A DNA stretch of 64,000 nt, taken from Pegoplata infirma. Its lineage: Eukaryota; Arthropoda; Insecta; Diptera; Anthomyiidae. How positions within the stretch are numbered: position 1 is the first letter of the stretch; each line of letters opens with the position of its first letter. The DNA lies in assembly GCA_963921195.1 (NCBI GenBank), contig OY992536.1, positions 113,672,778-113,736,777 of the forward strand, given 5' to 3'. The notes beneath the pieces were generated by a model that saw nothing but the letters and a program-made list of their open reading frames with translations, searched no databases and was not told the DNA's origin. Shown piece by piece: positions 43,553 through 54,237 of the stretch. A program made the translations under genes and the position numbers.

Positions 43553-44030
43553 TTTGTTTATTATCAGCAGAAATATCCTTTCTTATCATAGCTTTTTTAA
43601 TAGCATCATAAGATATATCATCGAAAGCTTTTTGTATATCGATAAAGGCGCAGAGGGCAATTTCTTTTGCTTCTATGGTCTTTTCAATCTTTCTAAAAAC
43701 ATGATAGACAGCAGTTTCAGGAGATTTACCCGGTTGATATGCAAATTGTAACTTATGTATCGGTTTGTTATTCAAACAGTTTTCTCTGATAAAGCAGTCC
43801 AATAGGTTTTCCATAGTTTTAAGGAAAAATAAGGTGAGACTAATGGGCCCATATGATTTTGCCAGTTGCTCAGATTTCTTCCCTGCCTTAGGTATAAATA
43901 CCACTTTTACATCTATCCAGGGCTGTGCGATATAGCCAAATAAAAGACTCGATCTAAATAATATCAGTTAAGGAATGATGATAACTATTCGCCTCTGAAG
44001 TAGACATGGAAAGATCCATACGGGGACATA

Positions 44031-44306
44031 TGATTTGAAGAAAGAAAACTTACTTTGAATATGCTGTTCGTTAAGCGAATGTTCCGACCAGTTAAAGACG
44101 GAATTCTTGTAACTGATGGTGGTTTGCTAAAGTACATGTATCCTGGAAATGGACATAATCCTCATTATTATTACCGTTTTGAAAATGGTAATAGTCCACA
44201 CAGCTAATAAGGGGATTATGACCGTGATGTATTCAGTCATAATCCTCATTTCCGTTATAGAAATAATGTCCGTGGGGATTATCTTCGGTCACCATCAAGC
44301 TTATGT
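44031..44306 (+). pseudogene. Unrecognised coding-like stretch with two in-frame stops (orphan candidate)
   Basis: From the ATG at 44061 the frame encodes 48 codons (MLFVKRMFRPVKDGILVTDG, then LLKYMYPGNGHNPHYYYRF) up to TAATAA at 44205-44210. It then resumes in the same frame for 32 codons (GDYDRDVFSHNPHFRYRN, then GDYLRSPSSLC). The HNPHYYYRF / HNPHFRYRN echo suggests a repeated peptide motif, and residue use is not A/T noise. No family was recognised. It could be a pseudogenised secreted or cuticle-like protein, a transposon scrap, or chance. It lies inside the presumed intron. Confidence 0.3.
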
Positions 44307-44309
44307 TAA

Positions 44310-44866
44310 GGGTATGAGAATACGTATTTATGCTTTCTAATATTTTTCAATAATTCGCCGATGAAGTTTAATTGCTGTGTGGTGATTTTTTGATCTTGTG
44401 TATTTTTTAAAAAACAACCAAATCGCATTTGCTAAAATCAGCAGTTTCTCGTGAAGTTGAAGAAGCTTCTGGTAATAATCTACCGGAATTTAAGTAGACT
44501 CCTTTACTTTATAATAAATTTATGCATATTTAAATACAACTTAAAGAATTTCCAAGTTCAAAATCATAAAAAAAACGCCAGCATGTTGTTTCTTATTTGT
44601 ATGCGTTGATTAAAAGGTTAACGATCTTATAAATTTTACGACTAAGAATTAAGTAACAAAAAATGTTCTAAAGGTAATATTATCCCAAAAAGATTGTAAA
44701 AAGTAACTAATTTTATACGTATCTATAATAAAAGAGTACATAAGTAAATATTACTGTACCTACTGACTCTCATGTTCATATGACTGTATACAATTTCGGG
44801 TTCAATAAAACCAATTACTAGTGTTCATTTTAGCCATTATATTTTGTAAACTCTTATGCATTGTTA
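44310..44866. other. Gap with a possible terminal exon scrap and AATAAA-like signals
   Basis: After an AG at 44440-44441 a short frame encodes SREVEEASGNNLPEFK and stops at 44497. ATAATAAA (44509) and CAATAAAA (44802) follow. This could be a terminal exon linked to 44031-44306, but the upstream frame stops first and no clean donor pairs with it. Confidence 0.2.
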
Positions 44867-45263
44867 CACTCAAAGTTAAATGTTTGCCAATTCAGTAAAA
44901 AATCTACAGGATAAGCAGAAAATTTGAGTCTTATGAAAAATTTGTTAATAATTTTTAACTTGAAAATCTCAGTCGACTCAACAGAAACATGCATTCCCTT
45001 AATTTACCCTAAAGATGGTATCGAAATAGGTCAAATTTCTTCTCAGTTTCATGTCGCGGAAACTTTGAAAATAAACAAAAATATTAAAATCAGAAGAAAT
45101 AGAAAAATCAAGAAGTTTTTTAAACTCAACAACAGGATAAGAAAAGTACATATAAAATGCAGGTATTTGCTAAAGACACCTTTGTTAAAAATCTTCATTC
45201 CCTTAGAACAGTTTTATTAATGATTGGTTTAGTTGAAAGATAATTTGCAGATTTTTTTGAGTG
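44867..45263. mobile_element. CACTCAAA-ended TA element
   Basis: Ends CACTCAAAGTTAAATGTTTG and ATTTTTTTGAGTG are flanked by TA. 397 bp. The 98-codon frame inside (44924-45220) is Lys/Ile-rich with no recognised domain. Confidence 0.6.
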
Positions 45264-45415
45264 TACAAAAGTACAAAATAAAATTAGAGTAAGCGGAAAA
45301 TGTCATTTTGTGACAATATGAATTTGGTTGTGGGTGAGGAAAATGTTATTGATTTAAAAATAACACTATGCAAAAGATAAAGATATTTTGAAAAACACAA
45401 GAACTTGACCATATA

Positions 45416-46096
45416 CACTTAAAATAATAACTCTGTTAAATTACAGAAAAACTCTGCTAATTTAACAGAGTACACCATACTTTTCCAGTTAGCAACATTC
45501 CTTGGTAATTTTACTATAAAACTCTGTAAAACGATTTGACAAAAAAAAAACTATTAATTTACAGAGTTTCTAGTAAAATATTGGTTAAATTAACCACCAT
45601 TTAGCAAAGAAAAACTCTGTAAATTTACATATATTTGTAAAATTCATTTGATACAAGCTAAATTTTACAAAAAAAAACTCTGTAAGTTTACAGACTTTAG
45701 TAAAATACATGTTTTTTTTGTAAATTTTTTTATAGATTTTTGAAATACAACATATAATTTTTTTTTGTTTTTACAAAAAACTCTGTTTTTAACTATGAAA
45801 TTAAGATTATATAGGAAATAAGTAAAAATACAGATAAAACTTAGTTTTTTTCTTATAAAAATTACAGAGTATTCGCTTAAATCTGTATTTTAGCAGAAAA
45901 CTCTTTTAATTATCTGTAAAATTAAGATAACAAAGTTAAAAATAATAATAACAGATAAAACTTTGTTTTTTTGTCACAACAAAATACAAAGTATTATCTT
46001 TAAATATGTATTTTGACAGAAAACTGTGTCAAATATCTGTTGAATTGGGATTACAGTCATTTTACAGAGTATTTTACAGAGTTATTATTTTGAGTG
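45416..46096. mobile_element. CACTTAAAATAATAACTCTG element with ACAGAGT words
   Basis: Ends CACTTAAAATAATAACTCTG and the inverse of CACTCAAAATAATAACTCTG are flanked by TA. The interior repeats CTCTGTAAATTTACAGAG and ACAGATAAAACT words. 681 bp, non-coding. Confidence 0.75.
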
Positions 46097-46379
46097 TAGG
46101 TTTGATTCTCCTACCAAAAGGTAGATTGTCCAGTTTGGTGACCAATTCCTTTTTATGCGCCTCCAAAGGTTCACAAAAGCAGTCGGAGCCTAAAAATATG
46201 GTGTCATCAGTTTTTGCCCAACAGCTTAATTAGAGTTGGTGCTATCCGCTTAGTATATTTGGCAAAAATGTGTCCGTTGAACAAATTCTGTTAACGTTTT
46301 ATGCTAAAAAATTTTTTTTCTTGACTTTTTTTGAAAAAATAAAAAAATAATAATCATTTTTCACTTTTTTCAGCAAAAC

Positions 46380-46834
46380 TTACAGGGACTAAAAAAAATC
46401 CATAAAAAGCCCCACAACCGCCCCGAAATTACCTCTAGAGGGACCGACCCCCATTTGTTTTTCTCCCTAACATTTTTGCAATCATACCTAAGCACTGTTT
46501 CCACTGCTTAAGGGGGCTCCCATACAAAGATTACATTTTTATAAAACTGCTCCTCCAGCTCTAACTGCCTCAAAAGTGACCCTAGAAGAGTCAAAGATAT
46601 GATCGACCCTTATATTTTGTCCATCCCAACATCTTCTCAGAACATACCCACGCTCCATCTCTAACCCTTAAGGCGGTCCCTATACAATTTTTTTTTACGC
46701 TTTTTTTTTAACGCTTCCATGGTACTTCGTAGTGTGGTCAAAAGTGAGACCGACATCTATTAATTTTTACTCCTCAACATTTTTCCGTACATACATATAC
46801 CCTATCTCTACTCCCTATGGATGTTCCCATACAA
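46380..46834. repeat. Diverged palindrome modules (relative of 16701-18842)
   Basis: Contains GCTTAAGGGGGCTCCCATAC, ACATTTTTATAAAACTGCTC, CCCTTAAGGCGGTCCCTATA and GAGACCGACATCTATTAA, the module words of the large palindrome. The array resumes after the next element at 48250-48320 (TTCTATAAAATTTGG.CCCACCGCTC). No opposite arm was found, so it is a decayed half copy. Confidence 0.65.
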
Positions 46835-48249
46835 CATGCGCGGGTACAAGGGGGGGGAAGGGGAAATTTCACCCCCCCTCCCCCAGACCAAATTCCAAAA
46901 AGAAAAAAAGAAAAAATAAGAAAGAAAAAGAAAAAAAAAAGAAAAAAAGAAAGGAGGAAATTTTCTAAAAAAATTTTCCGAAAGAAAAAAATCTCGGAAT
47001 CCAAAAATTTTTCTATAAAAAAAATCTGAAAATTTTTATAGGAAAATTTTTAAAGGAAAAATGTGACATAATCTGAAATTTCTATGAAAAAGTATCTGTC
47101 AATCTTATAATGAATTTTGGTATTAAAAAAATGACTTAGAATATGTTTTTTTTTTGTATAGAAAAAATTTGATTTGTATAAAAAATGTTTGTCTACTACA
47201 TAGCTAAAGGAAAAGTATCTTAAAATCTTGAAAATGTTGGTAGTCTTACGTATGTTTAACTATTTTGGAAATTTTTTCAGATTGTCTAAGAATCGGTCAC
47301 AGAATCTAAGAATTTTTTTCATAGAAAAAGGTCCAAAAAAACTAAAATTTTTCACGTCGTCAAACATTTTGTTTTTTGGATTTTTGTAGATGAATTCCCG
47401 AATTCTAAAATTCTCAGAATCTGAGACTTTTTCTTAAGGAAAAATATCTCAGAATCTGAGACTTATTTATAGAAAAATTTGAGACTTATTTATAGGAAAA
47501 AATGGTCGCAGAATCTGATACTTTTTCGATAAGAAAAGGGTCTAAGAATCTGGTACTTTTTCTATAGGAAAAAGGAAAAAGGTCTCAAAATCTGAATCTT
47601 TTTTAAACAGAAAAAGGTCTTAAAGTCTGAGACTTTTTTTTTGTTGAAAAAAAGTTGAAACTTTTTCAATTGAAAGAAGGTCGCAGAATCTGAGACTTTT
47701 TCTATAGGAAAATGTCTGAGAATCTGAGATTTTTCTTTAAGAAAAAGGTCTCAGAATCTGCAACTTTTTCTATAGGAAAAAGGTCTGGGACTTTTTCTAA
47801 AGAAAAAAGGTTTCGGATCCAAAATTTTTTCAGTACGAACAAATCTAATAATATGAGACATTTTCTATAGTAAAAATATCTGAAAAATGTTTTAAAATAT
47901 GAGACTTTTTCTATAGTAAAAGGTCTCAGAATCTAAGATTTTTCTGTAGAAAAAAGAATCTAAAAATTTTTCCCAGATTCTGAGACATTATTCGTAAAGA
48001 AGAAGTCTTAGATTCTGAGACATTTGAAAAATTCTCAGATTTAGAAAAATTAAAAAAAAAAATAAAAATTAACAGACCTCCTTTGGCAAAAACAAATAAA
48101 TTGGATGATTTTATAGCTTTCCCATCACTTTTTTTGCAAAAGAAACGTATCCCTGTTTGTGCTCGGCCGACAAATCATAATGATTTTTTTTATTCGAAGT
48201 AAAAAAAATTCCCCCCCCCTCCAAAACCGAAAAGCTGTACCCGCCACTG
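46835..48249. mobile_element. hAT-type element with G/C-tract ends and CAGAATCTGAG repeats
   Basis: Ends CATGCGCGGGTACAAGGGGG and the inverse of CAGTGGCGGGTACAGC lie between CATACAA on the left and CATACAAA on the right (one base offset). It interrupts the module array at a point readable in intact copies (CCCATACAAAATGACATTTT). C/G tracts flank both ends. Confidence 0.65.
47380..48040. repeat. Degenerate tandem array of CAGAATCTGAGAC-TTTTTCTATAG units
   Basis: About 20 units of 30-50 bases repeat TCTCAGAATCTGAGACTTTT, then TCTATAGGAAAAAGG, with drift. The word CTCAGAATCTGAG is palindromic. Similar AATTCTGAGAC words occur in the hATs at 51104 and 57733, linking the three. Confidence 0.7.
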
Positions 48250-48320
48250 CATACAAAATAGCATTTCTATAAAATTTGGTCCCACCGCTCAAAGTGTCCC
48301 AAGAGTGGGACAGTTTTATC

Positions 48321-49489
48321 ATTGAAAAAATATTAAAAATATATAAAAACTCGATTTTGGTCCAAAAAAGCTGATCTGCGATTTTGGTCTCCACAGGTGC
48401 TGATCAGCATTTTCGGACCACAATCGTGGTTTTATATTTTTTTTACTATTATTTAGGTAACACACTTAACATTTTCCAACTTTTGAGACCAATTTGGATA
48501 AAAAATATTTTTTTTTGTTTAAAAATCAGGATTTTTAAACATAGCTGTTTTGGAATTTTTAAAATATTTTTCCAATGAAATGCTCCAAATTTCCGAATTT
48601 TTGAGCAGGATTTGGTCAAAAAATCGTACATGAATTTTGGTCGAAATACGTAATTTTTTCCAACATTGACCGTTGGTTACCGACTGAAGATACTAGTAAA
48701 AAAACTGCTGCCAAGTTAAATTTGATATTTTTGTTTCTTATTCCTTAATGTTAACGTTAACCCGGGAGCAAAAAACACAGCTATATAACAATTCGTTAGC
48801 ATTAAAAACGACTATTTCCGATTGAACCAATTGAAAATTCGGCAAAACAATGTTGCCAGACTATTCTAATGGACATACTACGTACTTGTACACTTATTCA
48901 CATGTTTTTTAATACATAAGTATTTATAATCAATTGTTAAAATTTTAATTAAATTACAAAGAAATTTTTTATGTTTGTACAAACTTTAGTATTGTATGAG
49001 ACATAGAGTATATGATCTACTCAGTATTCAATTAAATGTAACTGAAAAAGAATGTTTATAAAAAAAATGCCGGTTTTAGCGAATAGTTTTGCGTGCTTAA
49101 TCTATACAGTTCTTTTAAGTGTTTTTTTTTTTAAATACTACTCAAATAGAAGAATAACCGCATATTCTATTTATTTTAGTTATATTTTATTTGGAAATGT
49201 ATGAATGAACTCAAAGTTCAATTGATTCATGACTTTTTGTCAAGGTTCATGCTGATGTTTATTTATTTGTCGGTATTGTTAGAAAATCATCATTAACACA
49301 AGTGTTATCTAGAAAATACTACTACAACCACAAGCATACATGTACGAGCACATGTTATAAATAAGTTTAATACGTATACGCAATGTTGTATTATACGCAC
49401 ACACATTTACATTAAATTGTACCCGGTGAAAAATATTTGTATGCACGAAAAATATTAAAATTAGCTTAAAAAAATTAGTCAAGTAAAAC
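48321..49489. other. Region with a dispersed repeat at 48520-48730
   Basis: 48600-48700 (GTCAAAAAATCGTAC, ACGTAATTTTTTCCAACATTG, ACCGACTGAAGATACTA) resembles 23890-23960 inside the TAATCG hAT. The remainder is A/T-rich without a recognised gene. ACCCGGTGAAAAATATTTGT at 49422 resembles the end of the CATATATG element. Confidence 0.35.
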
Positions 49490-50110
49490 AAGTTAAAAAA
49501 CAAGTAAAAAATTAAATTCGGCCTTGCCGAATGCAGCGATACTCTCCACAATTTCAAAAAGATTATTGGAAAAAAGTTTATTTAAAAGGAAATTACTATT
49601 GAAAAAAAAAAAATTTTTTGAAAAAAAAATTTCGGCGGAAAAAAATTTTGGTAAAAAAAAAAATCCGCGATTTTTTTATTTTTTTGTCAAAAAATATGTT
49701 CGTACTTGCTTAAATACCATTTGTTCACTTATGTTCACATATGTCAACCAGAAGCCGAATTAAAGCATTTTGTGTTTTTAGGTTATGTTGAATGTACTGA
49801 AATTTTTGAGGTGTGCTTACATTTTCGTTCATAACTTTTGAATCGCTGAACCGATATCGCTCAAATGCAATACCAAACTTCTCGGGAGAACTTCCAATAA
49901 ATATGTTAAGTTTCAGTCATCCCTGTGCAATATTTTGTCCGCGACAGCATTTTCCACAGACAGACAGACGGACATCGCTAGAATGTCTTAAAATCGATCG
50001 GGCATCATGAATATATATACTTTGTGGGGTCCCAGACCGATATTTCGATGAGTTACAAACGGAATGACAAACTTATATATACCCTCTATCACTAACAATA
50101 AGTGGAGGGT
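49490..50110 (-). mobile_element. DINE-like element, copy 3
   Basis: Reverse orientation of 22370: AAACAAGTAAAAAATTAAATTCGG and CTTGCCGAATGC (left), then CAGACAGACAGACGGACATC, AAATCGATCGGGCATCATGA, GGGGTCCCAGACCGATATTTC, ACAAACGGAATGACAAACTT and a hairpin ending GTGGAGGGTAT (right). Non-coding. Confidence 0.75.
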
Positions 50111-50640
50111 ATAATTATAGTCGGTCAATGGGTCCCAAGTCCAAACATGAAGCGATGTGATCTTTGTTTTGTTGGATCTTTATTTCCTTTAGTAAACACA
50201 CGAAGTCGAAATTTGAGTTAAGTAGGCTTCTTTTTCTTGCCAATTGACCGATTTAACTGAATATCGAGCAAAATTCTTATATGGGGACTTATTGTTAGTA
50301 CAAAAATGGTTCAATTATAAGCACCTGTAAATAAAATATTATTCAAATATTTTATTTTTTCATGCATTTTGAGAGATTTTTATCAATACCGGAAGGGTGG
50401 TTTGTATGGACGCTAGGAGAGCTGTCCGATTCCCTTTAAATTTGGAATGATGATTTAGGAATACAAAATATGTTTTTCATTTGAATCAAATTTAAAGAAA
50501 CATTTATATGGGAGCTAGCTGAATATGCTTCGTCGCTCAGCTTAAATTTGAGACTATTCGAATGAAAATTGTGACCTGTATCGTGTGTACAAGTTTTACA
50601 TGGACAGACGGACGGGCACGCTAGGGTATAAATATCCAAT
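50111..50640 (-). mobile_element. DINE-like element of the 11572 type
   Basis: TTATAGTCGGTCAATGGGTCCC, TTGAGTTAAGTAGGCTTCTTT, GACCGATTTAACTGAATATCG and a GGACAGACGGACGGGCACGCT core follow the order at 11572-12240. It abuts the previous DINE end to end. Confidence 0.6.
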
Positions 50641-51040
50641 TGTAAACCTGCTAAATTTTAAGGTATTTAAACTAAAAGTATTCAGTTGACTATGTATTAA
50701 TAAAATTAATTAAGTGAAAAAACGGAGCTTTAACTAAAAATTTTATATAAAAATTTTGTGGAGTAGGGGTATACCTTTCCACTCGCGATGAAAATTTTTC
50801 AATTCATTTATTATAACACCGTCCGACACACTTTAATATATTCTAAGAAAAGATCCGCCATCAAATTTCACTAAAGACATCTATCGGTTTTATCATTCTC
50901 AGAAGTAAATTTAATAAATTTGTTTGACTTATTTCACACTTATTTTGTGATACACAATTTAACAATATATATTTTATATTTATTTTTCGCCTGAGAGACT
51001 GGGAATGTTATTTTTATCCCCACTTTCTGACTAAAGTCAG
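50641..51040. other. AT-rich gap left of the LINE
   Basis: No clear gene. It may include decayed upstream LINE sequence, but no endonuclease motif was recognised. Confidence 0.3.
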
Positions 51041-51103
51041 AAAAGTAAAATACTAACTGAAATTCTTATAGGGAATCTATCGCTTCTAAAGCTGACCTGC
51101 TGA

Positions 51104-53236
51104 CATGGACGTATTCAGGGGGGGCCCCCTGGGCCCCCCCTGGATTGGAAAATTTTAAAAAATGTAAACACTTCAACACGTGATACAAGTAACAAACATA
51201 AGTTTTTTGTTAGTATTGTAAATATTTTGGTTTTTGATGAAAAGTTTTACATATTTTTTTATAAATATCTTGATTTTGAATAATTTTTCGTTTTAAAAAG
51301 TCATTTATATCGAAATATGTATCTGTAAAATATGTATCGAAAACACATTATATTGGTTTTATTTAAGGAATATTATTTCATCAGGATCATAAAAACAGTT
51401 TTCTATAAAAAAAATCAAACTCCTAAGGATCTAAGTCACTTTTTCTACATTAAAAGTCTCAGATTCAAAGATATTATTTATATACAAAATTCTAAGATGC
51501 TGAAAAATTTTTTCTAATTTTTAATTTTCAATCTAGCACTTTTTTCAAAAAGTCCAAGGCAACAATATGTAACAGTAGAGCCATAAAATGCGCTAAAGAA
51601 TTAATTAATTTTGAAGTCCAAATATCTCGATAACGAAATGTTCTACAAAAATTGAAATGGCAGGTTTGGAATCAGGTCCTTTATAATGGCTCTTACGTGA
51701 GAGTGAATATCTCGGAAATGGAACGCGCTAACTTACGAATACGTAACACAGTAACACCACGCCTAAATTAGCGGTTTCGAATTTTCAAACCCCAATATCA
51801 GAAAAATTTTAAACGATTAAAATATTTGGTAAGATAATTTTGAATCAGGAGGGCTAATTCTTCTGTATTTGTTTTAACAAATACATACACTGGAAAAAAA
51901 GACATAAATAAAATTAAGGAAAAAATGTCTTTGAAAATTTATCATGAATTTTCCTAAAATTTAGTAAAATTTAACTAAAAAATGAGAAATTTTCTTAACT
52001 ATGAGGAAAAAAGTTTAGTTCATTTACTTATAAGTAGTTCATAGTTTTCTTTAAATGGAATTTTTAAATATTAGGAAAAAAATTCTTGCTGCCAAAGAAA
52101 TTTTCCATAAATCTAAGAAACGTATCTTTATTTTTAAGACATATTTCTTAAAAAACAATTTAGTTCAAGTTTAGTTAAAATTTACTAAAAAAACATCATC
52201 GTATTTCTCTTCTTTGGATTGAGGAAGTGTACTTCTTAGAATTTAGTTAATAACTTCTGAGAATTTAGTAAATAACTTCTTAGAATTTAGTTAAAAATTC
52301 AAAATGGCGATATCTCGAAAACTAAGCGAGATAGAGCGAAACGAACGAAATTTTCAAAAGAAAGACTACAAAGAAAAATTTGGAATAGCCTAGCTCTGCA
52401 TAACTGTCGGGGTCTCAAGACTAGATCTAAAATTTTAAATTCCCGAGATTTTATATATGCATATATCTCGGTAAATACTGCCAACACGAGAAAACGTCCA
52501 ACGACATTTTTGTATCTCTTGACTCGTAGAACACTTCCGCAAAATACCCGAAAGCTCTCCGATTAATAGTTTTTGAGTTATCCAGTTTTTAAGATTCTCA
52601 AGACCCTATCAGACCCCTTATTACCGTATCTCAAAAACTAAGCAAGTTAGAGCGAAACGGACACAAATTTTGGGTCAAAATCTATGGGGAACCTTAAAGT
52701 ACCGGGGTCTTGAGTTAACAAGGGGCTGGACCCATGGGATCCGAAACCATTGGTCCAGGGTCGAGACCCAATCCAGTTTTAAAATGTGAATGAACTAAAG
52801 TGTAATATAATTTTTCCATTTTCTAGTTAAAATTGGCTTAAAATTAATTAACTTTGTTTTCCTTATTTTTGGGAAAATTATGAACTAAAACCAAGAAAAA
52901 AAAATCTTTGGAGCCGATTCTAAGGCATATTTTACAATAGGATAATTGTCAAATTCTAAGACATTTTTTTTTATAAAAATGTTCTCAGATTCTGAGATTT
53001 TTTAAATTTTTAAGTTTAAAAATAGAGTCTGAGGCATTCTTTCTCTAGAAAAATTCACAAATTCTGAGGCATTTTTTATGTTGTTGGTATATTTATCTGT
53101 ATATTTTGCTGTAATTTCTAGAAATTTTTTTGGACAGGGGGGGGGGTAGTCCTAGAAAATAGTATTTTACATTGCGATTAAATAAAAATTTTGAGTTGGG
53201 CCCCCCCCCCTTTTCAAATTCCTGGATACGTCGCTG
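51104..53236. mobile_element. hAT-type element with CATGGACGTATTCAGG ends, in the LINE
   Basis: Flanked by the perfect 8-bp duplication CCTGCTGA (51096-51103 and 53237-53244). Ends are CATGGACGTATTCAGGGGGG and the inverse of CAGCGACGTATCCAGGAA. G/C tracts of 8-10 bases sit just inside both ends. The interior shares GGAACGCGCTAACTTACGAA with 57733-58822. A CACTGG element (51888-52895) sits inside. No transposase. Confidence 0.85.
51888..52895. mobile_element. CACTGGAAAA-type TA element, right end missing
   Basis: Starts after TA with CACTGGAAAAAAAGACATAA. The interior has TAAGACATATTTCTTA words, then a GC-richer block (GCGATATCTCGAAAACTAAG, GAGCGAAACGGACACAAATT, GGGTCGAGACCC) like those of 1676-3064, 4314-5485 and 12294-13129. 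The expected mirrored end is not visible, so the right boundary is approximate. Confidence 0.5.
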
Positions 53237-54237
53237 CCTGCTGATCACCGATATTGGTTCCATAGGGGACCTAGAAGTGGCAGCAGGACAGCTTGATCAA
53301 GTGATTAAATCCTCGTATCATGAAAGCAGCACAATACGTCAACAAAAGGTACGACGCAAGGTCCCATGTTGGAGTGGTGCTCTTGATGATATGCGGAAGA
53401 AAGTTAAAAAACTTTTAATGAGGCCAAACGTACTGGGAACTGGAATACTTATAGAAGTTCTCTGACTGAGTACAACAAGGAAATAAGAAGATCCAAAAGG
53501 GCATCTTGGAGGAAATTCTGTGAAAGCATAGAACAGTCACAAGACTACATAAAACGTTAGTGAAATCCTCTACGAACGAAATGGGTCTCTTAAAGGGAAA
53601 TAACGGTATCTATACCAAGGACCGAAAGGAGACTCTGGAGTTGTTATTACATATTCACTTTCCTGATTCGATCATTTGTGATCCTTCAGTAAATAATATT
53701 ATACACGACCCCATAAGATTTTGTAGGAGAACATCTAATCTTTCAGGCGTCATCTTCGACCCGGATAAGGTTAGATGGGCCATTAAGTCCTTTGATCCGT
53801 TTAAATCCCCTGGGGGGACGAAATCTTTCCCGCTCTTTTGCAGAATGGGTTAGACTTTCTTTTAGATATATTAGTATCTGTTTTTATATTTGGACACACA
53901 TCATACCATAGGCTGGAAATAGACCGGCTGAATTGCCAAAATCGTATAGACCCATAAGTCTTACATGTTTCCTACTGAAGACTATGGAAAGATTACTGGA
54001 TCTTCACTTAAGATCCACGTACTTGGACCAATATCCTTTACACATGAATCAATATGCATATGCAAAAGGCAAATCTACTGATTCGGCTTTACATCATCTG
54101 GTGACAGTTATAGAAAAAGCCCATAAGGACAAGGAAATAGCTCTTTGTGCCTTTCTGGATATTGAGGGAGCTTTTGATAATACTGGTTATGACTCCGTTG
54201 AATCTGCACTTCGGTGTAGATCAGGGTACATGTATAT

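Larger units (their letters stand above)
41960..43925 (-). pseudogene. LINE reverse transcriptase remnant, minus strand, split by insertions
   Basis: Read from right to left: 43904-43515 encodes the RT fingers and palm start, with SYGPISLTLFFLKTMENLLD, then FAYQPGKS.ETAVYHV, and catalytic motif A as FIDIQKAFDD. 43062-42830 continues with GGVGSALLWTLVIDELL, then the YADD box decayed to FGYADLVIAVAG. 42182-42110 encodes GFSDEVKYLGITLD. The join across 42183-42788 restores LDGIIIGFSDEVKYLG in frame. A plus-strand LINE end interrupts it at 43063-43390. Stops and indels make it inactive. Confidence 0.8.

Noticed and set aside
43488..43751. Plus-strand 87-codon frame
   Set aside because: It is the antisense of the minus-strand RT frame that carries FIDIQKAFDD.
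44924..45220. 98-codon Lys/Ile-rich frame
   Set aside because: It is wholly inside a TA-flanked element and A-rich; no motif.
46732..47029. Frames with poly-Lys or poly-Phe
   Set aside because: These are translations of A-rich simple sequence at the hAT end.
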